Below, one piece after another: positions 1 to 5,407 of a DNA stretch of 5,407 bases (position 1 is its first letter; every line of letters starts with the position of its first letter). The position numbers and the translations under genes are program-made. The notes below the pieces were generated by a model. That model did no database searches, had not been told where the DNA came from, and worked only from the letters and a program-made list of their open reading frames with translations. The stretch covers positions 1 through 5,407 of the forward strand of contig JBFJVZ010000464.1 in the NCBI GenBank assembly GCA_041623895.1, written 5' to 3'. The stretch is from JBFJVZ01 sp041623895 (lineage in GTDB: Bacteria; Planctomycetota; Planctomycetia; Pirellulales; Pirellulaceae).

Positions 1-1
1 C

Positions 2-1495
2 ACCGCCGCGCATTGGCCGATGCATGCCCTGGATAAAGACATCGCCAAGTACAAGGGCAAATACGATGCGGGCTACCAAGCCATCCGTGATGCACGCTAT
101 CGAAAAATGATCGAACTGGGTGTGATTCGTTCCGAAAGCACAGTCAATTGGCCGATCCCGGACGAGTGGAAAGAAACAGAATTCTGGGAATGGGATAAGC
201 GAAACATGGAGGTCTACGCCGCCATGATCGACAGCATGGATCAGGGAATCGGCCGCATCGTCGAGTCCCTGAAAGACACCGGCCAGTTTGAAAACACGCT
301 GTTGTGCTTCTTTCAAGACAATGGCGGCTGTGCCGAAGGCTATGGCCGCGGCGGCAAGGGAAGCGATCGGGCTGATCAACCATCGCTGCCGATTCTGCCG
401 ACCGATTATCTGCAACCCGAGATGACTCCGAAGCAAACGCGGGACGGCTATCCAATGCGAACCGGCAAAGGTGCGATGGCGGGACCCGCCGATACTGCCA
501 TCGGTTATGGCCGCGGTTGGGCCACCGTATCGAATACGCCGTTTCGTGAATACAAGCACTGGGTCCACGAAGGCGGGATCGCCACACCGTTGATCGTTCA
601 CTGGCCGGAGCAGGTCACTCGCCACGGCGAATTAGAACACACGCCGGGGCATCTGATCGATCTGATGGCGACCGCAGTCGATGTTGGCGGTGCTGAGTAT
701 CCACAAACTTATCACGACAATCAAAAGATCAAGCCGATGGAAGGCAAAAGTCTGTTGCCCGCCTGCTTGGGCAAACCGATTGAGCGCGAAGCGATCTACT
801 GGGAACACGAAGGCAATCGCGCCGTTCGAGTCGGGGATCACAAGTTGGTAGCGAAAGGCGCTCGCGGTAAGTGGGAACTGTACAACATCGCGGTTGACCG
901 TAGTGAACAGAGCGACTTGGCCGAGGAAAAACCTGAATTGGCCAGCGAGCTTGCCAGTCTGTGGCAAGCGTATGCCGAGCGAGCGAATGTGCTGCCGTTG
1001 AATCCGAATTCAGAAAGCAAAGTCAAGTTCAACAAAAAGCAAAAGCGATTTCAACTTGCCGCTGGCACAGATCTAGACCGCACTATGGCACCATTTGTCG
1101 AAAAACGCCCGTTCCACGTCATCGCTGATGTCGTGATCGAAGGTGATGGTGTGATCGTTGCCCAAGGTGGTGTGACGCACGGTTGGGCTCTGTACGTACA
1201 GGATGGCCAGTTGAAATTCGCCACGACTCAAGCAGGACAGCGCACCGTGCTCTCTTCCAAAGGTAAAGTCAACGGTGAAGCCAAGATCTTATGCCGGCTT
1301 CAGAAAACGGGCGAGCTTAGCGTGGCGATCGGCGACGAAGATTTGATTAGCGGCAAAGTCCCAGGACTGCTTGTTCAGCAACCTCTGGATGGATTGCAGG
1401 TCGGACAAGACACGGGTGGTAACGTCGGCGACTATGAGTCACCCTTTCCGCTGTCGGGATCGGTTGAAAAAATCGTCATCGAAATTGGAAAGTAG
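2..1495 (+). CDS. Arylsulfatase, 5'-truncated by the window edge, with C-terminal beta-rich module
   Basis: This is the C-terminal part of a type I (formylglycine-dependent) sulfatase that hydrolyses sulfate esters, probably on a polysaccharide and probably outside the cytoplasm. The frame is open from base 2 and already reads TAAHWPMHA, a mid-protein sulfatase segment, so the ATG at 20 is internal and the true start lies upstream. The catalytic C-x-P-S-R motif and any signal peptide are therefore not visible. Visible family marks are the metal-binding DNGG (bases 317-328, D and N first), a long glycine/proline-rich insertion (about 329-515), then FREYKHWVHEGG with the conserved Lys (554-556) and His (566-568), followed by TPLIVHWPE. 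The sulfatase fold ends near base 1000. A further ~145 residues (about 1050-1492) look like a beta-sandwich module with a GGVTHGWALYVQDG stretch, as seen on many planctomycete arylsulfatases. The SDR gene follows after 10 bases, probably in one operon. Subfamily and substrate are not determined; it resembles large planctomycete arylsulfatases rather than the second sulfatase in this window. Confidence 0.95.
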   Translation, partial: TAAHWPMHALDKDIAKYKGKYDAGYQAIRDARYRKMIELGVIRSESTVNWPIPDEWKETEFWEWDKRNMEVYAAMIDSMDQGIGRIVESLKDTGQFENTLLCFFQDNGGCAEGYGRGGKGSDRADQPSLPILPTDYLQPEMTPKQTRDGYPMRTGKGAMAGPADTAIGYGRGWATVSNTPFREYKHWVHEGGIATPLIVHWPEQVTRHGELEHTPGHLIDLMATAVDVGGAEYPQTYHDNQKIKPMEGKSLLPACLGKPIEREAIYWEHEGNRAVRVGDHKLVAKGARGKWELYNIAVDRSEQSDLAEEKPELASELASLWQAYAERANVLPLNPNSESKVKFNKKQKRFQLAAGTDLDRTMAPFVEKRPFHVIADVVIEGDGVIVAQGGVTHGWALYVQDGQLKFATTQAGQRTVLSSKGKVNGEAKILCRLQKTGELSVAIGDEDLISGKVPGLLVQQPLDGLQVGQDTGGNVGDYESPFPLSGSVEKIVIEIGK

Positions 1496-1505
1496 AAAGT
1501 CAGCC

Positions 1506-2258
1506 ATGATTCAATCAGAACGCCCAGTGGCGCTCGTCACCGGGTCGGCAACGGGAGTGGGCCGCGCCTGCGTCTTGCAGTTGGCGGGGGCCGGCTACAA
1601 CGTTGTTGTCAATTACTCACGCAGCAAGGATGACGCGTTGGCGACCGTTAGCGATCTGGAGGCTTTGGGCGCTGATGTGTTACTGGTCTGCTGCGATGTC
1701 TCCGATGACGCCGCCGTGCGAAGGATGATCGGCCAGGTGAACGAAAGGTTCGGCCGCCTGGACGTGCTGGTCAATAACGCTGCAACCACCAGTTTTATCG
1801 AGCACTCCGATCTGGAGGGGCTGACCGAGGCGATGTGGGATCGCATGTTGGCCGTTAATTTGAAAGGTGCCTTCTTTGTCACCCGGGCGGCGGCGGATTT
1901 GCTTCGCGCCGGCGAAGGTGGCAGTGTCGTCAATGTCAGCAGCGTTGCCGGAATCACGGGTACCGGTTCATCGATTGCCTACTGTGCGACCAAAGCAGGT
2001 TTGAACACGATGACGAAGTCACTGGCGCGAGTGTTTGCGCCCAAGGTCCGCGTCAATGCCGTGTGCCCGGGGCCGATCGACAGCCGCTGGATTCGCGAAG
2101 GTAATCCCGACTGGGATTTGGACCAATTGGTTTCCGGTTATCCGATCCCCAAACCCAGCCAACCGGAGGACATTGCCGACGCCGTGATGTTCTTTGCCGT
2201 GACCAGCAATATGACGACGGGACAGTTGCTAAGCGTTGACGGCGGACAAACACTGTGA
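1506..2258 (+). CDS. Classical short-chain dehydrogenase/reductase (SDR), FabG-like
   Basis: A 250-residue cytoplasmic NAD(P)-dependent oxidoreductase of the classical SDR family, at the usual length (about 245-260). From the ATG at 1506 the Rossmann motif TGSATGVG is at residues 12-19 (the TGxxxGxG pattern), the adenine-contacting D64-V65 follows, NNAA is at 90-93, and the catalytic tetrad is N118, S146, Y159 and K163 (YCATK, 159-163). VNAVCPGPI lies at 183-191 and the usual DGG sits near the C-terminus. All catalytic residues are present. R39 just after the second beta strand (NYSRS) hints at NADP(H) preference; this is an inference. The frame is open back to 1371, but that overlaps the sulfatase and lacks family similarity, so the ATG at 1506 is the likely start. 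Only a weak purine run (GGAAAG, 1487-1492) precedes it. Being 10 bases after a sulfatase, it may oxidise or reduce a released sugar, as in sugar dehydrogenase or keto-sugar acid steps. A FabG-type role in lipid synthesis is less likely here, since no acyl-carrier or fatty-acid genes adjoin it. Confidence 0.93.
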   Translation: MIQSERPVALVTGSATGVGRACVLQLAGAGYNVVVNYSRSKDDALATVSDLEALGADVLLVCCDVSDDAAVRRMIGQVNERFGRLDVLVNNAATTSFIEHSDLEGLTEAMWDRMLAVNLKGAFFVTRAAADLLRAGEGGSVVNVSSVAGITGTGSSIAYCATKAGLNTMTKSLARVFAPKVRVNAVCPGPIDSRWIREGNPDWDLDQLVSGYPIPKPSQPEDIADAVMFFAVTSNMTTGQLLSVDGGQTL

Positions 2259-2265
2259 TGGAAAG

Positions 2266-2320
2266 GCAAGCCAGGCTCCAATAACTTGCTAAGCCGGATG
2301 CTCTCCCAGTCCTGGCCTGC
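2266..2320 (-). terminator. Inverted repeat in the convergent gap, possible terminator
   Basis: Bases 2266-2275 (GCAAGCCAGG) pair with 2311-2320 (CCTGGCCTGC): nine of ten positions are complementary. In leftward RNA the tenth becomes a G-U pair, so a full 10-bp stem forms, with a 35-base loop. It begins 6 bases after the stop of the leftward sulfatase and lies 7 bases after the stop of the rightward SDR. There is no long U run, only CTTT after the stem on the leftward strand, and the loop is large, so termination is an inference. It may instead be a copy of a dispersed repeat, see the match at 5395-5405. Confidence 0.35.
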
Positions 2321-2326
2321 GAGAGG

Positions 2327-3883
2327 TCATTCCAGTGGTTTGTCCTCGAAATCGCCGGGGCTGACCCAGCCTGCGCGGACTTTTTCGCCCGCCATGTATC
2401 GTTCGTAAAATCGGTCGGTTGCTGGGCTGGAATAGGGATACTGATCAAACAGGTCGCCGTTGCCGGACATTCTTGGATCGCCTTGCTCGGTCAATTCTTC
2501 TATCATCCGCTGCTTTAAAGCTGACAGTTTGGCTGCGTGGCGAGCATCGCCCGACAAATTATTGGTGCAGTCCGGATCAGCTTTCACGTTGTAAAGTTCC
2601 ACCGCGGGACGTTTGCCGAAACAAAGGTTCCAATACGTTTGTGCCTGACCGCTGCGCCGTTGGTTCAGGATGTCGGTTTTGGTTGGGCTACCATCGCAAT
2701 TCAAGTATCCCGTCTCCGGGTTTCCGGCAGGCCAACGATCGGTTGCAAAGTTCTGCAAGTACAACCAATCGCCTTCGCGAATGCCGCGAATCGGATAACC
2801 TCCCTTGTTGGGCCTGCCGATATCGTGACGCTCTTTGCCGACCAGCACGTGGTCGCGGGAAGGTACGACTTGTCCGCTACGCTCCGAGGAAAAGATCTCG
2901 AACAGACTGTGCCCACTGATGGGCTGCATGATCGGGCCGGGTTCTGTGACACCGGCGGCCTGCAAAAACGTCGGAGCCAGATCGGCGAAATCGACAAAGT
3001 CGTCGACGACGCGGCCGGGTTTGTTGATTCCCTGCGGCCAGCGGGCAGCCATCGGAATGTGATTGGAATCCGCGTAGGCTTGTCCTTTCACGCGAGGAAA
3101 CGGCATGCCATGGTCCGACGTGGCAATGATCAACGTTTGCTCTAACTGGCCCGCACTCTGCAACGCATCAAGAATGCGACCGAGGTGTGTGTCGTAATGC
3201 TCAACCTCGACCGCATAGTCCAACATGTCGTGACGGACCGTGTCATTATCGGGCCAGTAAGCGGGTACTCGATCGATGTCGGTTAATTTCTTGCCATACC
3301 TGACACCCGATTGAAATTCGTATCCGCGGTGCGGTTCGGTCGTTCCATACCAAAACACCCATGGCTTGCCTTCTGGAACATCCGCCAGAAAATCATCAAA
3401 GTTAGCGGCGTAATCGTTGCCGGAGATCGCTTTGGTGGGCGGTTTCGCTTTCCGGCTACTGTAAGCTTTGCCGGTGATCGCCCGTTTCTTGCCACTGGCG
3501 TCGTTGGCGATCCCGGGGCCCCAGCCTTTGCCAGTGAAGCCCGCTACGTAACCGTCTGCGGCAAGCCGTTCCATGAAGCCACCGAATTTGGCCGGAAAGA
3601 TACACATATGGTTGCCGGCTTGTTCCAGTTGCCATGAGTATCGGCCGGTCAAAATCGTTGCCCGAGACGGCGCGCACTTGGCATTGGGAGTGTAAGCGTT
3701 AGTGAACAACAGTCCTTCTTTGGCAACGCGATCAAAGTTGGGCGTGTTGACCCATTTGCACCCGTAGACGCTGGCGTGATCGTAGGACCAATCATCGGCG
3801 ATGGCAAACAGAATGTTGGGCCGATCGGCGCGAGCGTTGGACGCGACCGCGACCAGAAACAAAACAAGCAGTGAATGACGCAT
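2327..3883 (-). CDS. Secreted sulfatase, heparan N-sulfatase/iduronate-sulfatase-like
   Basis: A complete 518-residue type I sulfatase that cleaves sulfate (ester or sulfamate) groups after conversion of its active-site Cys to formylglycine. From the ATG at 3883 there is a signal peptide (Arg-His, then a hydrophobic stretch 5-15, and A-R-A ending at residue 19). This is followed by PNILFAIADDW with metal-binding D30-D31. The catalytic motif is C70-A-P-S-R74, then LTGR. Other conserved positions are K119 in TGKGWGPG, H185 in TEPHRGYE, the second metal pair D257-H258 in SDHGMPFPR, and H275 in DSNHIPM. The Asp-His pair, where many arylsulfatases have Asp-Asn, resembles iduronate-2-sulfatase. The GMPFPR context and the C-terminal GKERHD (349-354) and NFATDRWPAG (378-387) segments fit the planctomycete/Bacteroidetes group often annotated as heparan N-sulfatase. 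Substrate is not proven. The frame is open upstream to a TTG at 3961, but the ATG at 3883 gives an immediate signal peptide, so it is preferred. No clear Shine-Dalgarno is seen. It lies 78 bases downstream of the aldolase and is probably co-transcribed with it. Confidence 0.95.
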   Translation of the reverse strand: MRHSLLVLFLVAVASNARADRPNILFAIADDWSYDHASVYGCKWVNTPNFDRVAKEGLLFTNAYTPNAKCAPSRATILTGRYSWQLEQAGNHMCIFPAKFGGFMERLAADGYVAGFTGKGWGPGIANDASGKKRAITGKAYSSRKAKPPTKAISGNDYAANFDDFLADVPEGKPWVFWYGTTEPHRGYEFQSGVRYGKKLTDIDRVPAYWPDNDTVRHDMLDYAVEVEHYDTHLGRILDALQSAGQLEQTLIIATSDHGMPFPRVKGQAYADSNHIPMAARWPQGINKPGRVVDDFVDFADLAPTFLQAAGVTEPGPIMQPISGHSLFEIFSSERSGQVVPSRDHVLVGKERHDIGRPNKGGYPIRGIREGDWLYLQNFATDRWPAGNPETGYLNCDGSPTKTDILNQRRSGQAQTYWNLCFGKRPAVELYNVKADPDCTNNLSGDARHAAKLSALKQRMIEELTEQGDPRMSGNGDLFDQYPYSSPATDRFYERYMAGEKVRAGWVSPGDFEDKPLE

Positions 3884-3915
3884 GATGAAAGTCTTTGTCT
3901 TGGATGACGGGAATG

Positions 3916-3959
3916 GATTGTCGTCGCAGGCTCCGTGCGCGAAGCAAACGACGACAATC
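3916..3959 (-). repeat. 11-bp perfect inverted repeat between aldolase and sulfatase genes
   Basis: GATTGTCGTCG at 3916-3926 is exactly complementary in reverse to CGACGACAATC at 3949-3959, with a 22-base loop in which GCT (3930-3932) and AGC (3943-3945) could add three more pairs. In the leftward transcript the stem starts 2 bases after the aldolase TAA and ends 32 bases before the sulfatase ATG. No U run follows it, so it is a poor classical terminator. An intercistronic stabilising or partially terminating hairpin that lowers sulfatase expression relative to the aldolase is the likelier role (inference). Confidence 0.6.
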
Positions 3960-3961
3960 AA

Positions 3962-5254
3962 TTATTTGAGGCCAAACGCGGTCTTCAGTTCTGTGATCAC
4001 CTGATCGGGCATTGCCTTGACGCTGCCGATTGATTTAGCGTTAATCACCGCTTCGGCGGTCGACTCCAACACTTCCAGCCGATCAAACACATCCAGTACG
4101 CTGCTTCCCGCGACCAGCACGCCATCGTTTGCCAAAATGGCCGCCGGCGAATCGGGCGAAACAAACTCCGCGATATGAGCATCGTTTTGATACTGAATTC
4201 CGTAGGGGATGCGGGCAACGTCGCGGAGAAATACGTAGCTTTCGGGAATTGTTCTGGTGTCAAAAAAGGAATCGGTCAAGCTGAAGGCCGTCGCATTGAC
4301 GGGGTGAGCGAATACGATCGCCTGTAGATCGCCGTGTCGCCGGTAAATGGCTTGATGCGACAGCGTGGCACGGCTGGGGGTCTTTCCCACCTCGGCCGCG
4401 TTTCCTTTGACGAGTACCAAATCATCAACGTCCAATAATTCACGATCTTGTTGCGATGGCGTGATCAAAAAAGATTCTCCGTCAACTCGTGCGGAAAAAC
4501 TGCCTTCCGTGCTGATCAACAACCGTTGCCGGCAACCGCGACGAATGAAATCACAAAGTTGGCGGCGCAGCTCTTTTTCCTGGCTGCTCGCTTCATCACG
4601 TTCAAATGATGCCAAATCAATTTTCCGATTTTGGACCTGGCGAAGTTGATCTTCGGATAAGTACAAGACCTTGTCCAACTGTTGGCCTTTGATGATTGTC
4701 TTACCGGCAAACTCCAAGGCCTCAAATCTCTGAAAGGCATGAGACATCGATTCGCCGCCAACCACGACACCGTGATTTTCCAAAATCACGCTGGCGAAAC
4801 CGTCGCGAAACACATCCGCGATATGATCGCCAAGTTTTTGACTACCGGGTAAGGCATAAGGGGCAAATCCTGGCGTGCCGCAAACGCTGTATGCCTGGTG
4901 AAAAATCCGCGTGTCGGGCACCAGCCCACAAATGCTGAAAGCAACCAAGGCGACGGGATGTGCATGCACGATTGCGCGCAGGTCGGGGCGGGCCGCGTAA
5001 ATTGCCTGGTGAAAAGGAAACTCCGAACTTGCCGGATGTGGCCCATCGACGCTGCCGTCACTGCGGACACAAACGATGTCATCCCGAGTCAAATTGCCTT
5101 TGTCGACTCTCGCAGGCGTGATCCAGATGTCGCCAGTCGCCTCGCGGATCGAAAGGTTGCCGCCTGATGTGGTTGTCATGCGGTACCGATAAATGCGCTG
5201 CATCGTGTGCATGATTTCATCACGCGGATGCAGCAAATGGTCACGGTACTTCAT
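3962..5254 (-). CDS. Two-domain class II aldolase/adducin-family protein with degenerate second domain
   Basis: A 430-residue protein made of two class II aldolase (FucA/AraD/adducin) domains in tandem; single-domain relatives are about 200-230 residues. These zinc enzymes cleave or epimerise phosphorylated sugars, for example fuculose-1-phosphate to DHAP and lactaldehyde. Numbering is from the ATG at 5254. Domain 1 (about 10-205) has the phosphate-loop SGGNLS (30-35), SSE with catalytic-type E78, HAHP with H97 and H99, and NHG with H161, so the acid and all three metal ligands are present. A charged linker (about 206-226) leads to domain 2 (about 227-425). This aligns well (HQAIY at 82-86 and 300-304; ITP and DD also match) but has A296 for the acid, F315 for the first His, H317 kept, and NDG with D377 for the third His. 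An ATG at 5254 is preferred over the adjoining TTG at 5257. Only a weak GAG lies upstream. It is followed by a sulfatase gene. Substrate is unknown; a deoxysugar phosphate is plausible from context. Confidence 0.9.
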   Translation of the reverse strand: MKYRDHLLHPRDEIMHTMQRIYRYRMTTTSGGNLSIREATGDIWITPARVDKGNLTRDDIVCVRSDGSVDGPHPASSEFPFHQAIYAARPDLRAIVHAHPVALVAFSICGLVPDTRIFHQAYSVCGTPGFAPYALPGSQKLGDHIADVFRDGFASVILENHGVVVGGESMSHAFQRFEALEFAGKTIIKGQQLDKVLYLSEDQLRQVQNRKIDLASFERDEASSQEKELRRQLCDFIRRGCRQRLLISTEGSFSARVDGESFLITPSQQDRELLDVDDLVLVKGNAAEVGKTPSRATLSHQAIYRRHGDLQAIVFAHPVNATAFSLTDSFFDTRTIPESYVFLRDVARIPYGIQYQNDAHIAEFVSPDSPAAILANDGVLVAGSSVLDVFDRLEVLESTAEAVINAKSIGSVKAMPDQVITELKTAFGLK

Positions 5255-5298
5255 CAATCAAGATCTCGTTCAGCGGGCAGGGCGTCAGTCTATCCTTT

Positions 5299-5324
5299 GT
5301 AGCATCGGCTGTGCTACTCACAGC
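5299..5324. repeat. Two overlapping, mutually exclusive small inverted repeats
   Basis: GTAGCA (5299-5304) pairs with TGCTAC (5312-5317) around a 7-base loop. GCTGTG (5308-5313) pairs with CACAGC (5319-5324) around a 5-base loop. The two share bases 5308-5317, so only one can form at a time. They sit 45-70 bases upstream of the aldolase ATG, within what could be its leader or promoter region. No convincing -10/-35 pair could be picked in 5258-5407. Short stems of this size do arise by chance, and a dispersed intergenic repeat is an equally good explanation. Confidence 0.35.
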
Positions 5325-5380
5325 GAGGCTTTGGTAGCGGAAGTCGGCAGACAATGGAGGGCAGGTTATTTCCTGGCAAT

Positions 5381-5407
5381 CCTGTTGCAGGACAAGTCCT
5401 GGCCTAC
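5381..5407. repeat. Palindromic TCCTG-rich element at the window end, possibly a dispersed repeat
   Basis: CAGGAC-AA-GTCCTG (5388-5401) is a near-perfect palindrome with 6-bp arms, and CCTG-TTG-CAGG (5381-5391) overlaps it. TCCTG also occurs at 5371, 5380 and 5397. The string AGTCCTGGCCT at 5395-5405 recurs exactly at 2308-2318 in the other intergenic gap, with 12 of 13 bases matching if extended. The element runs off the window edge, so its full extent is unknown. Confidence 0.4.

Noticed and set aside
144..587. A 147-codon open frame on the - strand inside the first sulfatase
   Set aside because: Its translation is arginine/cysteine-rich low-quality sequence typical of a shadow frame, and the opposite strand has conserved sulfatase motifs throughout.
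1371..1505. Possible upstream TTG start adding 45 residues to the SDR
   Set aside because: The extra residues overlap the sulfatase, look unlike SDR N-termini, and would push the TGxxxGxG motif far from its usual place at about residue 12.
2537..3145. A 202-codon open frame on the + strand inside the leftward sulfatase
   Set aside because: It is wholly antisense to a gene with all sulfatase motifs, shows no recognisable domain, and is explained by the codon bias of the real gene.
3884..3961. Possible TTG start adding 26 residues to the second sulfatase
   Set aside because: It would bury the signal peptide behind a non-hydrophobic extension and the hairpin region. The ATG at 3883 fits a normal exported sulfatase.
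4367..4369. Loss of the catalytic acid in aldolase domain 2 as a possible sequencing error or frameshift
   Set aside because: The frame is intact through the whole domain, and several active-site positions (A296, F315, D377) differ together while the fold residues are kept, so the changes look real.
5258..5407. A TACAAA box near 5298 as a promoter for the aldolase
   Set aside because: It matches a -10 box at only four of six positions and has no TTGACA-like partner at 16-18 bases, so it cannot be told from chance.

Overview
The window looks like a piece of a marine Planctomycetota chromosome (Rhodopirellula / Pirellulaceae type). The reasons are two secreted-type sulfatases of different subfamilies within 4 kb, a planctomycete-style arylsulfatase with an extra C-terminal beta-rich module, weak or absent Shine-Dalgarno sequences, and moderate GC by eye. 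The taxonomic call is an inference; there is no rRNA or other marker gene here.

Layout. Two short gene pairs converge on about position 2260-2326. On the + strand, a 5'-truncated arylsulfatase (2-1495, its formylglycine motif lies outside the window) is followed after 10 bases by a complete classical short-chain dehydrogenase/reductase (1506-2258). On the - strand, reading right to left, a two-domain class II aldolase/adducin-fold protein (5254-3962) is followed after 78 bases by a second, complete, signal-peptide-bearing sulfatase (3883-2327). The 78-base gap holds an 11-bp perfect inverted repeat directly after the aldolase stop. The 68-base gap between the converging genes holds a 10-bp near-perfect inverted repeat that may end the leftward transcript. 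The 150 bases upstream of the aldolase (5258-5407) carry several small overlapping inverted repeats, and the last bases share an 11-bp string with the convergent gap, suggesting a dispersed intergenic repeat.

How the genes may work together. Sulfatases remove sulfate esters from polysaccharides outside the cytoplasm, while an SDR oxidoreductase and a class II aldolase are typical cytoplasmic steps in catabolism of the released sugars. The block therefore reads as part of a sulfated-glycan utilisation locus. Sulfated fucose- or rhamnose-containing algal polymers are attractive candidates because class II aldolases act in those pathways, but the sequence does not fix the substrate.

The most unusual item is the aldolase: its N-terminal domain keeps the acid and all three metal-binding histidines, while its C-terminal domain is clearly homologous but has lost the acid and two of the three histidines. 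It looks like a fused active enzyme plus pseudo-enzyme.
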